A stretch of 45,611 bases of DNA from NCBI RefSeq assembly GCF_015558785.1, contig NZ_JADMOP010000004.1:1-45611 (forward strand), in the 5' to 3' direction. The position numbers were made by a program, and so were the translations under genes. Positions 19,378 to 27,351 of this stretch are shown here, piece by piece. The stretch is from Collinsella aerofaciens (GTDB lineage: Bacteria > Actinomycetota > Coriobacteriia > Coriobacteriales > Coriobacteriaceae). How positions within the stretch are numbered: the stretch's first letter is position 1; every line of letters begins with the position of its first letter. The notes under the pieces were generated by a model. The model worked only from the letters and a program-made list of their open reading frames with translations, did no database searches and was not told the DNA's origin.

Positions 19378-20334
19378 GTGAACAACTTTCTACGTTTGAT
19401 TGGAAGGCGTCTCGTGGCGCTGCCGATCATGGCATTGGGCGTCACCGTCCTGGTGTTCTTCCTTATGTCGTTCTCCAAGACCGACCCCGCCTATACGGCG
19501 TTGGGTGACGGTGCCTCGCCCGAGGCGGTTGCCGAGTACCATGAGAAGTATGGTCTGGACGACCCCTGGCCCGTGCGCTACGTGCGCTACATGGGCGATC
19601 TGATCCATGGTGACATGGGCACCTATGGTGCTGCTCGCAACTCCGTTGCCAAGCGCATCTCCACGGCCCTGCCCGTCACGATGCAGCTGACCTTCATCGG
19701 TCTTGCCATCGGCGCGGTCGTCTCGTTTTTGCTCGGCGTCATCGCGGCACTGTATCGCGATAAATGGCCGGACCAAGTGATCCGCGTCTTTTCCATCGCC
19801 GGCTTGGCAACCCCGTCGTTCTGGCTTGCCGTTCTGTTGATCCTGCTGTTCTCTTCCTACCTTAAGGTGCTCCCGGCATCCGGTGCTCTGCCTCACTTCA
19901 CCACCAACCCGGCTGGCTATCTGGGACGTATGATCATGCCCGCTATCGCTCTGGCATTCCCGCTGACGGGCCAGATGACTCGTATCGTGCGTACCGCCAT
20001 GGTTGAGGAGCTCGACAAGGACTACGTCCGCATGGCCCGTGGCGCCGGCGTTCCCGAGAAGGTCGTCGTCGGCATCAACGTTTTGCGCAACGCGCTGATC
20101 ACCCCGGTCACCACCCTCGGTCTTAAGATCGGTTACCTTATGGGCGGCGCCGTCGTCATCGAGGTCATCTTCAACCTCCCCGGCATGGGTACTGCGATTC
20201 TGCAGGGCGTTCAGGGCAACGAGGCGAACCTGGTTCAGGGCGTCGTCATCGTCGTTGCTCTTGCCTTCATCATCATCAACATCGTGGTTGACATGCTCTA
20301 CCTGCTCATCAACCCGCGCATCAGGACGGTGTAG
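19378..20334 (+). CDS. ABC transporter permease, DppB/SatB-like
   Basis: The first membrane subunit of the importer, with six membrane segments and the BPD_transp_1 fold. The N-terminal FLRLIGRRLVALPIMALGVTVLVFFLM is the typical DppB/OppB start. The EAA loop (DYVRMARGAGVPEKVVVGINVLRNALI) and FNLPGMGTAILQGV are conserved. 318 aa. The start is GTG 19378 with AAGGGGAGA at 19365-19372; the longer frame beginning at 19345 lacks a ribosome site. It forms a tight operon with the fused permease-ATPase 3 nt downstream. Confidence 0.92.
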   Translation: MNNFLRLIGRRLVALPIMALGVTVLVFFLMSFSKTDPAYTALGDGASPEAVAEYHEKYGLDDPWPVRYVRYMGDLIHGDMGTYGAARNSVAKRISTALPVTMQLTFIGLAIGAVVSFLLGVIAALYRDKWPDQVIRVFSIAGLATPSFWLAVLLILLFSSYLKVLPASGALPHFTTNPAGYLGRMIMPAIALAFPLTGQMTRIVRTAMVEELDKDYVRMARGAGVPEKVVVGINVLRNALITPVTTLGLKIGYLMGGAVVIEVIFNLPGMGTAILQGVQGNEANLVQGVVIVVALAFIIINIVVDMLYLLINPRIRTV

Positions 20335-20337
20335 ATT

Positions 20338-22353
20338 ATGGTAAAGATTCGAGAGAAGCAAACCGAGCAGCTCGAGAAGGCTGCCTCCAAGGGGCTCAAG
20401 CTCGGTGGCTGGAAGAAGATGACGTTGTCTTCTAAGATTGCCGCCGTCGTGCTGGTGCTGGTCGCCCTGACTGCGATTCTGGCGCCCCTTCTTGCCCCCT
20501 ATAGCCCGGTCGAGATCTTTACGGCTCGCCAGGCTCCCGGCAATGGATTTATCTTCGGTACCGACGATAAGGGCCGCGACATCCTGTCGCGTATGCTTTA
20601 CGGTGGCCGTTACTCGCTGATCATCGGCTTCGGTGCTACTGCCATGGCTCTGGTCTGCGGCTCGGTCGTGGGCGCCCTCGCGGCGGTTTCGCGCAAGTCC
20701 GTTTCCGAGGCGATCATGCGCATCCTGGACATCATCATGTCCATCCCGGGCATCGCCCTCGCTGCCGTCTTCGTCTCCATCCTGGGCAATTCCGTGCCGT
20801 CGATCATCTTCGCCATTGGCTTTATGTACACTCCGCAGATTGCCCGTATCGTGCGCGCCAACATCGTGTCCGAGTACGGCGAGGACTATGTCCGCGCGGT
20901 CATCGTTTCCGGCGCCAAGGCTCCGTGGATTTTGATCAAGCATGTTCTGCGTAACTGCATCGCCCCGATCATGGTCTTCACCGTTACCCTGGTCGCCGAC
21001 GCCATCATCTTCGAGGCCTCGCTGACCTTTATCGGCGCTGGTATCCAGGAGCCCACCGCTACCTGGGGCAACATCCTCGCCGACGCCCGCGGTGGCGTGC
21101 TCGCTGGCCGTTGGTGGCAGGCGCTGTTCCCGGGTCTGGCTATCATGATCACCTGCCTGGCGCTCAACATCCTCTCCGAGGGCATTACCGACGCCATGGC
21201 CGCTGCTCCCTCCGCCGCCCTGGATCCGACCGATTCCTCCAAGCGCCGCGAGGCCGACCTGCTGGTCTCCGACCCTGTTCGCGCTTACAAGGAGCAGGCT
21301 CAGTCCCTGTCCGCCCGTCTTGGCGCCCTGCGCGATGTCGAGCTCAAGCGTAACGACCGCCATGTGCCCGATGAGTCCGTTGAGCCGATCCTTTCGGTCC
21401 GTGATTTCTGCATCCAGTTTGAGCACCACGGTGATATCAACGTCGTCGATCATGTCAACTTTGATGTCCGTCCTGGCCAGACCATGGGCCTGGTCGGTGA
21501 GTCCGGCTGCGGTAAGTCCATCACCACGCTGGCCATCATGGGCCTGACCGACGATGACGAGCATCTTTCCGGTGAGGTTCTCTGGGAGGGCCGCGACCTG
21601 CTCAAGATGAGCAAGAAGGAGTGGTTCGGCCTGCGCGGTACCGATATCGCCATGGTCTATCAGGACGCCCTGTCCTCGCTCAACCCCTCCATGCTCATTT
21701 CCGCCCAGATGAAGCAGCTCACCAAGCGCGGCGGTACCCGTAGCGCCGAGGAGCTCCTGGAGCTCGTGGGCCTCGACCCCAAGCGTACGCTCGAGAGCTA
21801 TCCGCATGAGCTTTCCGGTGGTCAGCGTCAGCGCGTTCTGATCGCTATGGCCCTTACCCGCGACCCCAAACTGGTCATCTGCGACGAGCCCACGACCGCT
21901 CTGGACGTTACCGTCCAGAAGCAGGTCATCAAGCTGCTTAACGATCTTCAGGCCAAGCTCGGCTTTGCCATGATCTTCGTTTCGCACGACCTGGCACTGG
22001 TCGCCGAGGTCGCTCATAACATCACGGTTATGTACGCCGGCCAGGTTATCGAGCAGGCGCCCACCAAGGAGCTGCTCACCAACCCGATTCACGAGTACAC
22101 CCGCGGCCTTCTGGGTTCCGTCCTGTCCATCGAGAGCGGTTCGGGCCGCCTGCACCAGGTGCCCGGCGCCGTTCCGAGCCCGCGCGATTTCCCCAAGGGC
22201 GATCGCTTCGCACCCCGCTCGAGCCATCCGCGCATTGGCCTGGACACCCGTCCGGTCTTCAAGCGCGTGCCCGGCACCGAGCACTTCTATTCCGAGCTCC
22301 CCGACGAGGTGCTCAAGGCAAATGGTTTGACCCCTCACGCGGAGGTGATGTAG
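20338..22353 (+). CDS. Fused ABC permease-ATPase (DppC-DppD fusion, SatC-like)
   Basis: One 671-aa chain combines the second permease and an ATPase of a peptide-type importer. Residues about 30-285 are a DppC-like permease (GTDDKGRDILSRMLYGGRYSL, the EAA loop DYVRAVIVSGAKAPWILIKHVLRN). A charged linker of about 60 residues follows. A nucleotide-binding domain runs from about 345, with Walker A GESGCGKS near 386-393, signature LSGGQRQR near 492 and Walker B LVICDEP near 512. An OppD C-terminal extension follows. From memory, the Haemophilus ducreyi sialic acid transporter SatABCD has the same kind of fusion, which supports the nan assignment. The second transporter in this window keeps the two parts as separate genes. 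Confidence 0.9.
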   Translation: MVKIREKQTEQLEKAASKGLKLGGWKKMTLSSKIAAVVLVLVALTAILAPLLAPYSPVEIFTARQAPGNGFIFGTDDKGRDILSRMLYGGRYSLIIGFGATAMALVCGSVVGALAAVSRKSVSEAIMRILDIIMSIPGIALAAVFVSILGNSVPSIIFAIGFMYTPQIARIVRANIVSEYGEDYVRAVIVSGAKAPWILIKHVLRNCIAPIMVFTVTLVADAIIFEASLTFIGAGIQEPTATWGNILADARGGVLAGRWWQALFPGLAIMITCLALNILSEGITDAMAAAPSAALDPTDSSKRREADLLVSDPVRAYKEQAQSLSARLGALRDVELKRNDRHVPDESVEPILSVRDFCIQFEHHGDINVVDHVNFDVRPGQTMGLVGESGCGKSITTLAIMGLTDDDEHLSGEVLWEGRDLLKMSKKEWFGLRGTDIAMVYQDALSSLNPSMLISAQMKQLTKRGGTRSAEELLELVGLDPKRTLESYPHELSGGQRQRVLIAMALTRDPKLVICDEPTTALDVTVQKQVIKLLNDLQAKLGFAMIFVSHDLALVAEVAHNITVMYAGQVIEQAPTKELLTNPIHEYTRGLLGSVLSIESGSGRLHQVPGAVPSPRDFPKGDRFAPRSSHPRIGLDTRPVFKRVPGTEHFYSELPDEVLKANGLTPHAEVM

Positions 22354-23181
22354 ATGAGCGAGACCGCAGTCAACGGCGTCGAGCCGATCATCTTCCTTGA
22401 TGACGTCCACGTCACCTTTAGGACCCGTACCGGCTCGATTCTGCACCCCAACCTGGTTCACGCCGTCCAGGGTGTAACGATTAAGCTCATGCCCGGACAG
22501 ACCATCGGCATCGTCGGCGAGTCCGGTTGCGGAAAGTCCACCACCGCCAACGTCATGTGCGGCCTGCAGGCCCCCACGAGCGGCAAGGTCTACTTTAAGG
22601 GCAAGGACGTTACCAAACGTACCGCCGAGGACCGTCGCCACATGGGTCGCGTCATCTCGGTCGTGTTCCAGAACCCGGCCACGGCGCTCAATCCCCGCAT
22701 GGTCGTTCGCGAGCAACTGCTCGACCCCATGCGCGTCCACAACCTGGGTACCGAGGCCGAGCAGGAGAAGCGCGTCAAGGAGCTCTTGGAGCTCACCGGT
22801 CTGCCCAGCTCCGCCGCCGAGGTTCTTCCCGGCCAGCTTTCGGGCGGCCAGCGCCAGCGCGTCGCAATTGCGCGCGCCCTGTCGCTGAACCCCGATGCCA
22901 TCATCGCCGACGAGCCCACCTCGGCTCTGGACGTTTCGGTCCGCGCGCAGATTCTGAACCTGCTGACCGACCTTAAGAAGGAGCTCGGCCTGGCCATGGT
23001 GTTCATCAGCCATGACATCCAGACGGTCCGCTATATCTCTGACGACATCATCGTTATGAATGGCGGCAAGATCGTCGAGCAGGGCGAGGCCAAGCAGGTC
23101 TTCCAGCACCCTCAGGACCCCTACACCAAGATGCTGCTCGGCGCTGCGCCGTCGCTGCTGCATCCCAAGCTCGGCGAGTAG
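22354..23181 (+). CDS. ABC transporter ATPase, DppF/SatD-like
   Basis: The second nucleotide-binding subunit of the importer. Walker A is GIVGESGCGKST (about residue 53 on), the Q-loop VVFQNPATALNPRM, the signature LSGGQRQRVAIARALS and Walker B AIIADEPTSALD. It is 275 aa and ends soon after the oligopeptide C-terminal region begins (HPQDPYTKMLLGAAPS). It lacks the Cys-rich tail seen in the second system's ATPases. The ATG directly follows the stop of the fusion gene, with GGAGGTGAT at 22341-22349, so the two are translated in step. Confidence 0.92.
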   Translation: MSETAVNGVEPIIFLDDVHVTFRTRTGSILHPNLVHAVQGVTIKLMPGQTIGIVGESGCGKSTTANVMCGLQAPTSGKVYFKGKDVTKRTAEDRRHMGRVISVVFQNPATALNPRMVVREQLLDPMRVHNLGTEAEQEKRVKELLELTGLPSSAAEVLPGQLSGGQRQRVAIARALSLNPDAIIADEPTSALDVSVRAQILNLLTDLKKELGLAMVFISHDIQTVRYISDDIIVMNGGKIVEQGEAKQVFQHPQDPYTKMLLGAAPSLLHPKLGE

Positions 23182-23197
23182 CCTCGCTTTCCCTCCC

Positions 23198-23225
23198 GTG
23201 CGCCCGGTTCCCTTGCCGGGCGCAC
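23198..23225 (+). terminator. Intercistronic hairpin after the transporter genes
   Basis: GTGCGCCCGG (23198-23207) pairs with CCGGGCGCAC (23216-23225), perfect 10 bp with loop TTCCCTTG. No T-run follows, so it is more likely an mRNA-stability or attenuation element than a full stop. Confidence 0.55.
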
Positions 23226-23261
23226 CTCCGTTGCGATTTCGAAAGGTTGGGTTCACGAGCC

Positions 23262-24239
23262 ATGCCAAGTGCTCAGGAGCTACAACAGCAATTTGGTGAA
23301 TATCGAGGCGCTATGCCCCGTCCATCGGATTTCGATCTCTTTTGGAAGGACCGCATGGCCGAGGCCGACGCCGTCGAGCTCGACTATGCGATTGAGGCGG
23401 CTTCGGTTGCGGATTCCGCGACCTGTCGGTTTTTCGACCTCTGGTATACCGGCATGTGCGGTGCACGCCTGCATGCCAAGTATCTCCAGCCGGTTTCGGA
23501 CGAGCCCGTGCCGCTGGTGCTACAGTTCCACGGCTATCCGGGTGCAAGCCGCAGCTGGTTCGAGCAGGCGTCGTTTGCGGGCATGGGCATGGCACTCATC
23601 GCTCTCGATTGTCCTGGCCAGGGTGGCCCCTCCGAGGATATTGGTGGATTTGAAGGCACGACGGTTGCTGGGCATATCGTCGCCGGTATCGACGGCGACC
23701 CGGCCAATCTTTACTATGTCCGCTTGCACCAGGATATCCGCATTCTGTGCCGTATTGTTCGCGAGCTCGAGGGCATCGATCTTTCCCGCGTATTTGTGAA
23801 CGGCGCATCGCAGGGCGGCGGTTTGGGCATTGCGACCTGCGCGCTTAATAGTGAGCTTATCAATCGCGCTGCCATCCTCTATCCCTTCCTGTCGGATTTC
23901 CGCCTTGTTTGGGATCTGGATGCCGACGATATCGCTTATGAAGGCCTGCGTTATTGGTCGCGTTGGTTTGACGAGGACTCGACTCGTATTGAGGAGGCCT
24001 ATGCCAAACTGGCGTACTTCGATTCCAAGAACTTTGCCCCCATGGTCAAATGCCCCGTGCTGTTTGGCACGGGCACAGCCGATATCGTCTGTCCGCCGGC
24101 GACGCAGTTTGCGGTCTACAACAATCTGGCCTGTGAGAAGCGACGCGAGTTCTTTGAGGGCTTTGGCCACGAGGAGATTCAGGACTTTGACGATCTGATC
24201 ATTCCGTTTTTCTGCGAGGGAGGGGAGGCTCATGTCTAA
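23262..24239 (+). CDS. Acetylxylan esterase-family hydrolase, possible sialate O-acetylesterase
   Basis: A cytoplasmic alpha/beta hydrolase of the AXE1 (cephalosporin-C deacetylase) family; there is no signal peptide. The catalytic triad is readable: Ser183 in GASQGGG, Asp274 in GTADIVCPP and His303 in FGHEE. The oxyanion strand LVLQFHGYPG is also there. 325 aa, the family's usual length. The family removes O-acetyl groups from sugars. Between a sialic acid importer and NanA the likely substrate is O-acetylated sialic acid, which is inference. The start is ATG 23262; GAAAGG at 23241-23246 lies far (15 nt) from it, and TTG 23247 is an alternative. Its stop overlaps the next ATG by 8 nt. Confidence 0.85.
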   Translation: MPSAQELQQQFGEYRGAMPRPSDFDLFWKDRMAEADAVELDYAIEAASVADSATCRFFDLWYTGMCGARLHAKYLQPVSDEPVPLVLQFHGYPGASRSWFEQASFAGMGMALIALDCPGQGGPSEDIGGFEGTTVAGHIVAGIDGDPANLYYVRLHQDIRILCRIVRELEGIDLSRVFVNGASQGGGLGIATCALNSELINRAAILYPFLSDFRLVWDLDADDIAYEGLRYWSRWFDEDSTRIEEAYAKLAYFDSKNFAPMVKCPVLFGTGTADIVCPPATQFAVYNNLACEKRREFFEGFGHEEIQDFDDLIIPFFCEGGEAHV

Positions 24240-25083
24240 GTGCGAGAGCAATATCGACGAGCTGATCGTCCCCGGGCTCGCGGAGATGCCTGGAACGGTT
24301 TCGTCAAGGCTCGCAGAATATCGGGACTGGCGCGGTGATGTCCAAGCAGATGTTTCTGATTTAGAGACATGCGCTTCGAATCTTGAGATTCAAGGCCTGG
24401 CCATTACGGCGATTGACTTTGTTAACCCCTGCGCCCGTTACTCGGAGGTCTCCTTTGAGCTCGGTGACGATGCGATTCACGCTCGTTTGATCGAGCCTGT
24501 CGGTCGTGCCCGAGTGTCTGAGCGCGTGCCGCTGTGCCTGATGTTTCACGACATCGATCGGCCTGTGCGTGGCTGGCATCACATGACGAGATTTGCCGCC
24601 ATGGGGTATGCCGTTCTCGCGCTGGATGACGATGTTGCTGGTGCGGACGACCTGCAGTGGGGGATTGCTTCGCCCGCTTTTGTCAAGCGCGTCCGTTGGG
24701 GCTGCGCGTTGGCGAAGGTCGCGCGCAATCTTGATGGCATGGATCCCGATCGCATTTTTGCATGGGGCGAGGGTCTTGGCGGCGGTGTCGCGCTGGCGGT
24801 TTCTGCTCTGGACGAGCGCGGACTTGCCTGCACGGCGGTTGCCAATCCAATTCCCGGTGGCCTCGAGGCTCTGTCGTCTCGGGTGCGCGGATCGGTGCTC
24901 ATGGGCACGTCGCTCATGGATACCGTGAGCGACCCCAAGGGTCAGTTTGCCGTATTCAACGGTCTTGAGTGTGACCGGAGGCATATCATCTATGCCAAAT
25001 ACGCTCATGAGCGTATTAACGCGTTCGAAAACGAAGTCGTCGACTTCTTTAACCAAACGTTCTATCCGTGTTCTTTGGCCTAG
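24232..25083 (+). CDS. Paralogous AXE1-like protein lacking the catalytic serine (pseudo-esterase)
   Basis: The 283-aa product aligns with the preceding esterase through its last two thirds. IFAWGEGLGGGVAL matches VFVNGASQGGGLGI, and DPKGQFAVFNGLECDRR matches PPATQFAVYNNLACEKR. The position of the nucleophile is Gly181 instead of Ser, while Asp230 (LMDTVSD) and His259 (KYAHERI) are kept. Hydrolase activity of the usual kind is therefore unlikely. It may be a partner or regulator of the active enzyme or a decaying duplicate, but the frame is intact with normal codon use. Its ATG overlaps the stop of the active copy (ATGTCTAA), so the two are made together. Confidence 0.75.
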   Translation: MSKCESNIDELIVPGLAEMPGTVSSRLAEYRDWRGDVQADVSDLETCASNLEIQGLAITAIDFVNPCARYSEVSFELGDDAIHARLIEPVGRARVSERVPLCLMFHDIDRPVRGWHHMTRFAAMGYAVLALDDDVAGADDLQWGIASPAFVKRVRWGCALAKVARNLDGMDPDRIFAWGEGLGGGVALAVSALDERGLACTAVANPIPGGLEALSSRVRGSVLMGTSLMDTVSDPKGQFAVFNGLECDRRHIIYAKYAHERINAFENEVVDFFNQTFYPCSLA

Positions 25084-25109
25084 ACGGCCTGGACACTGCC
25101 AACAAGAGT

Positions 25110-25128
25110 GAGCGGCATAGGGCCGCTC
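25110..25128 (+). other. Hairpin in front of nanA
   Basis: GAGCGGC (25110-25116) and GCCGCTC (25122-25128) form a 7-bp stem-loop in the 68-nt gap before nanA, 11 nt upstream of its ribosome binding site. The role is unknown; processing or stability are possible. Confidence 0.5.
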
Positions 25129-25151
25129 GCCAGACAGCTAAGGAGATTCTT

Positions 25152-26072
25152 GTGGCAACTCAGAAATTCACCGGCGTTATCCCTCCCGTCGTTGTTCCCG
25201 ATACCGAAGACCACCAGCTCGACGTTGCCTCCTTTGAGCGCAGCATCAACCGCATGATCGATGCCGGCGTCGATGGTCTGTTCTTCTTGGGGTCTTCGGG
25301 CGAGGTCGTCTTCTCCACCGATGAGCGCCGTCGCCAGATTATCGCCGAGGCCGTTCGTATCGTCGACCACCGTGTGCCTGTTCTGGTCGGCATCATCGAT
25401 ACCGAGACCGAGCGCATGATTGAGCACGGCAAGGTCGCCCAGGAGCTGGGCGCCGATGCCCTCGTCGCCACCTGCCCGTTCTATGCCCTGCAGGGTATGA
25501 CCGAGGTCGAGGAGCACTTCCGCATCCTGCACGAGGAGCTCGACCTGCCCATCTTTGCCTATGACATTCCCGTCTGCGTTCACACCAAGCTCCCCTGGAA
25601 GCTCCTTGCCAAGCTCGGCGCCGAGGGCGTCCTTGCTGGCGTCAAGGATTCCTCGGGTGATGACATCTCGTTCCGCTACCTCGTTCAGGAGAACGAGAAG
25701 AACGGCCATCCGATGAGCATCCTCACCGGTCACGAGGTTGTTGTCGACGGCGCCTATCTCGGCGGCGCTGACGGTTCCGTCCCGGGTCTCGCCAACGTTG
25801 AGCCCGAGGGCTACGTGCGTCAGTGGAAGGCCGCTCAGGCTGGTGACTGGGCTACCGTCAAGGCCGAGCAGGATCGTCTCAATGAGATCTCCCACATCTG
25901 GGATGTCACCTCGGGCGTCCAGGGCTATGCCGGTGGCGTCGGCGCCTTCAAGACCGCTATGAACCTCATGGGCATCTTCGACAGCCCGACCATGCCGCGC
26001 CCGGTGAAGGCCATGACCGGTGAGAACGTCGAGGCGATTAAGAAGGTCCTTCAGGACAACGGTCTCCTGTAA
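25152..26072 (+). CDS. nanA: N-acetylneuraminate lyase (DHDPS/NAL family)
   Basis: A class I aldolase, here predicted to split N-acetylneuraminate into ManNAc and pyruvate in the cytoplasm. The Schiff-base lysine is Lys165 (AGVKDSSGD) and the catalytic tyrosine Tyr137 (FAYDIP), the numbering known for E. coli NanA. The carboxylate-binding GSSGE lies at 47-51. 306 aa, the usual length. The start is GTG 25152 with AAGGAG at 25140-25145. The family also includes dihydrodipicolinate synthase and keto-deoxy-sugar aldolases. The tyrosine context is YDIP, not the commoner YNIP, so specificity is set mainly by the adjacent nanK, nanE and transporter genes. Confidence 0.85.
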   Translation: MATQKFTGVIPPVVVPDTEDHQLDVASFERSINRMIDAGVDGLFFLGSSGEVVFSTDERRRQIIAEAVRIVDHRVPVLVGIIDTETERMIEHGKVAQELGADALVATCPFYALQGMTEVEEHFRILHEELDLPIFAYDIPVCVHTKLPWKLLAKLGAEGVLAGVKDSSGDDISFRYLVQENEKNGHPMSILTGHEVVVDGAYLGGADGSVPGLANVEPEGYVRQWKAAQAGDWATVKAEQDRLNEISHIWDVTSGVQGYAGGVGAFKTAMNLMGIFDSPTMPRPVKAMTGENVEAIKKVLQDNGLL

Positions 26073-26176
26073 AGCTTCCCCAGGCACCCGATCTTGAGGC
26101 TCAAGTGGTCGGGCGTGACCCATTAGGTCAACGCCCGACCACTTTCACCCCAACCTCGGGCACCTGGGAAACCTTT
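26070..26176 (+). terminator. Strong terminator inside a larger composite palindrome after nanA
   Basis: The core is a 14-bp perfect stem (26103-26116 with 26131-26144) with an extra TGACC/GGTCA pairing in the loop. An outer imperfect stem extends to 26070-26091 with 26156-26176. It separates nanA from the kinase gene. On the plus strand the T-run is short (TTTC). Confidence 0.75.
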
Positions 26177-26244
26177 ATCAAGCTGCGGCGATAACACCGC
26201 CTTCATTTCCTGTAGTTGTTGTTTTGTCTCCGAAGGAGAACGAC

Positions 26245-27210
26245 ATGGAGAACAAGTACGTCTGCTCTGTCGATATCGGCGGAACTAAGATCGCGACCGC
26301 CATCATGGAGTACCCGGCTGACGGCAGCGTGCCCCATCCCGTTTTTGAGGCCGAGGTTCCTACTGAGGCCCAGGAGGGCGGCGAGGCCGTCTTCCAGCGT
26401 ATCGAGGCGTCCATCAAAGCTGCTCTCGAGGCGAATCCCGATGTCGAGGTCCTCGGTATCGGTATTGGCGCCGCCGGTGTCGTCGACCCCAAGACGGGCG
26501 CCATCGCCTACGCCAACGAGATCATGCCCGGCTGGTCTGGCGTTCAGTTGGGGCCGCGTCTGCGCGAGGACCTTGGTCTTCCCGTTGCCGTGGTGGGCGA
26601 CGTGCAGGCTCATGCTCTGGGCGAGGCCCACTGGGGCGTCGGCAAGGGCAAGTTCTCCGTCTTGTGTCTGGGCATCGGTACGGGCATCGGCGGCGCATAT
26701 GTCGAGAACGGCCGCGTGATGCAGGGCTTCCACGGTGCTGCCGGTCATATGGGCCACATCGAGTGCTCGGCTGCCGCCGGCATTCCCTGCGCCTGCGGGC
26801 GTTCTGGCCATCTGGAGTCTGTTGCTTCGGGCACTTCCATTGGTCGCATGTACGACGAGCGCTTTGGCCGCGTCGACCCCAGCCGTCCTTCGGTCGGTCG
26901 CGATGTAAACGACCTGTGCCGCGCGGGCGACGCAAAGGCGACTGAGGTCATCCATGACGCCGGCTTTGCGCTGGGTGCCAGCTTGGGCTCGCTCGCTAAC
27001 ATCCTGGACCCTGAGGTCATCGTGCTTTCGGGTGGCGTGATTCACCAAGGTCCCGATTGGCGTTCACAGACGTGGAAGGATTCGGTACACGAGGGCTATG
27101 CCAGCCAGGCGCTCGATCCGCTTCAGGACACGCCGATCCTCATCGGTTCTCTTGAGGGCGATGCTCCGCTCATCGGTGCCGCCGAACACCTTCTTGCGTC
27201 GTTGAAATAA
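26245..27210 (+). CDS. nanK: ROK-family kinase, probable N-acetylmannosamine kinase
   Basis: It would phosphorylate ManNAc to ManNAc-6-P with ATP, the step between NanA and NanE. The N-terminal phosphate motif is SVDIGGTKIATAIME, followed by GIGIGAAGVVDPKTG. LGIGTGIGGAYVENG precedes a ROK zinc region, GHMGHIEC...CACGRSGHLE. In that region the third cysteine of the usual CxCGxxGCxE is His. 321 aa. ATG 26245 is set by GAAGGAG at 26232-26238. No clear promoter is seen after the strong terminator upstream, so read-through or a weak promoter in 26177-26244 is needed. Sugar specificity among ROK kinases cannot be read directly; the call comes from nanA and nanE on either side. Confidence 0.85.
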   Translation: MENKYVCSVDIGGTKIATAIMEYPADGSVPHPVFEAEVPTEAQEGGEAVFQRIEASIKAALEANPDVEVLGIGIGAAGVVDPKTGAIAYANEIMPGWSGVQLGPRLREDLGLPVAVVGDVQAHALGEAHWGVGKGKFSVLCLGIGTGIGGAYVENGRVMQGFHGAAGHMGHIECSAAAGIPCACGRSGHLESVASGTSIGRMYDERFGRVDPSRPSVGRDVNDLCRAGDAKATEVIHDAGFALGASLGSLANILDPEVIVLSGGVIHQGPDWRSQTWKDSVHEGYASQALDPLQDTPILIGSLEGDAPLIGAAEHLLASLK

Positions 27211-27227
27211 ACATAGCTACCAAGTGC

Positions 27228-27332
27228 GCCTTCTGAGGTGCCGCAGATTGACGTGAAAGAGGAGCGAAGCGTACTTCGGTACGCGAGCGACGGTTTGAAC
27301 GTCAAGGTGCGGTGTCTCAGAAGGCTGTTTTT
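27228..27332 (+). repeat. Long-hairpin intergenic element (type B) between nanK and nanE
   Basis: Arms of 27 nt (27228-27254 with 27299-27325) pair at 25 positions, three of them as consecutive G-U wobbles. They enclose a 14 x 14 purine-rich internal loop and a short inner hairpin GCGTAC-TTCG-GTACGC (27269-27284). TGTTTTT follows, so it may terminate. The layout looks like a dispersed structured repeat and not a plain terminator. It fills nearly all of the 141-nt gap and ends just before the nanE ribosome site. Confidence 0.65.
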
Positions 27333-27351
27333 GAGAAAGGTTGAGTCGAAC

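Noticed and set aside
19390-23268. A 1292-aa open frame on the minus strand across the sialic acid transporter genes
   Set aside because: It is opposite four clear plus-strand genes with strong codon bias. The frame is open because of that bias, and the protein is low-complexity His/Asp/Gly/Gln-rich with no motif or ribosome site.
25152-26072. Dihydrodipicolinate synthase instead of sialic acid lyase
   Set aside because: The fold fits both, but the position next to nanE, a ROK kinase and a Sat-like importer favours the lyase. Left as a stated alternative.
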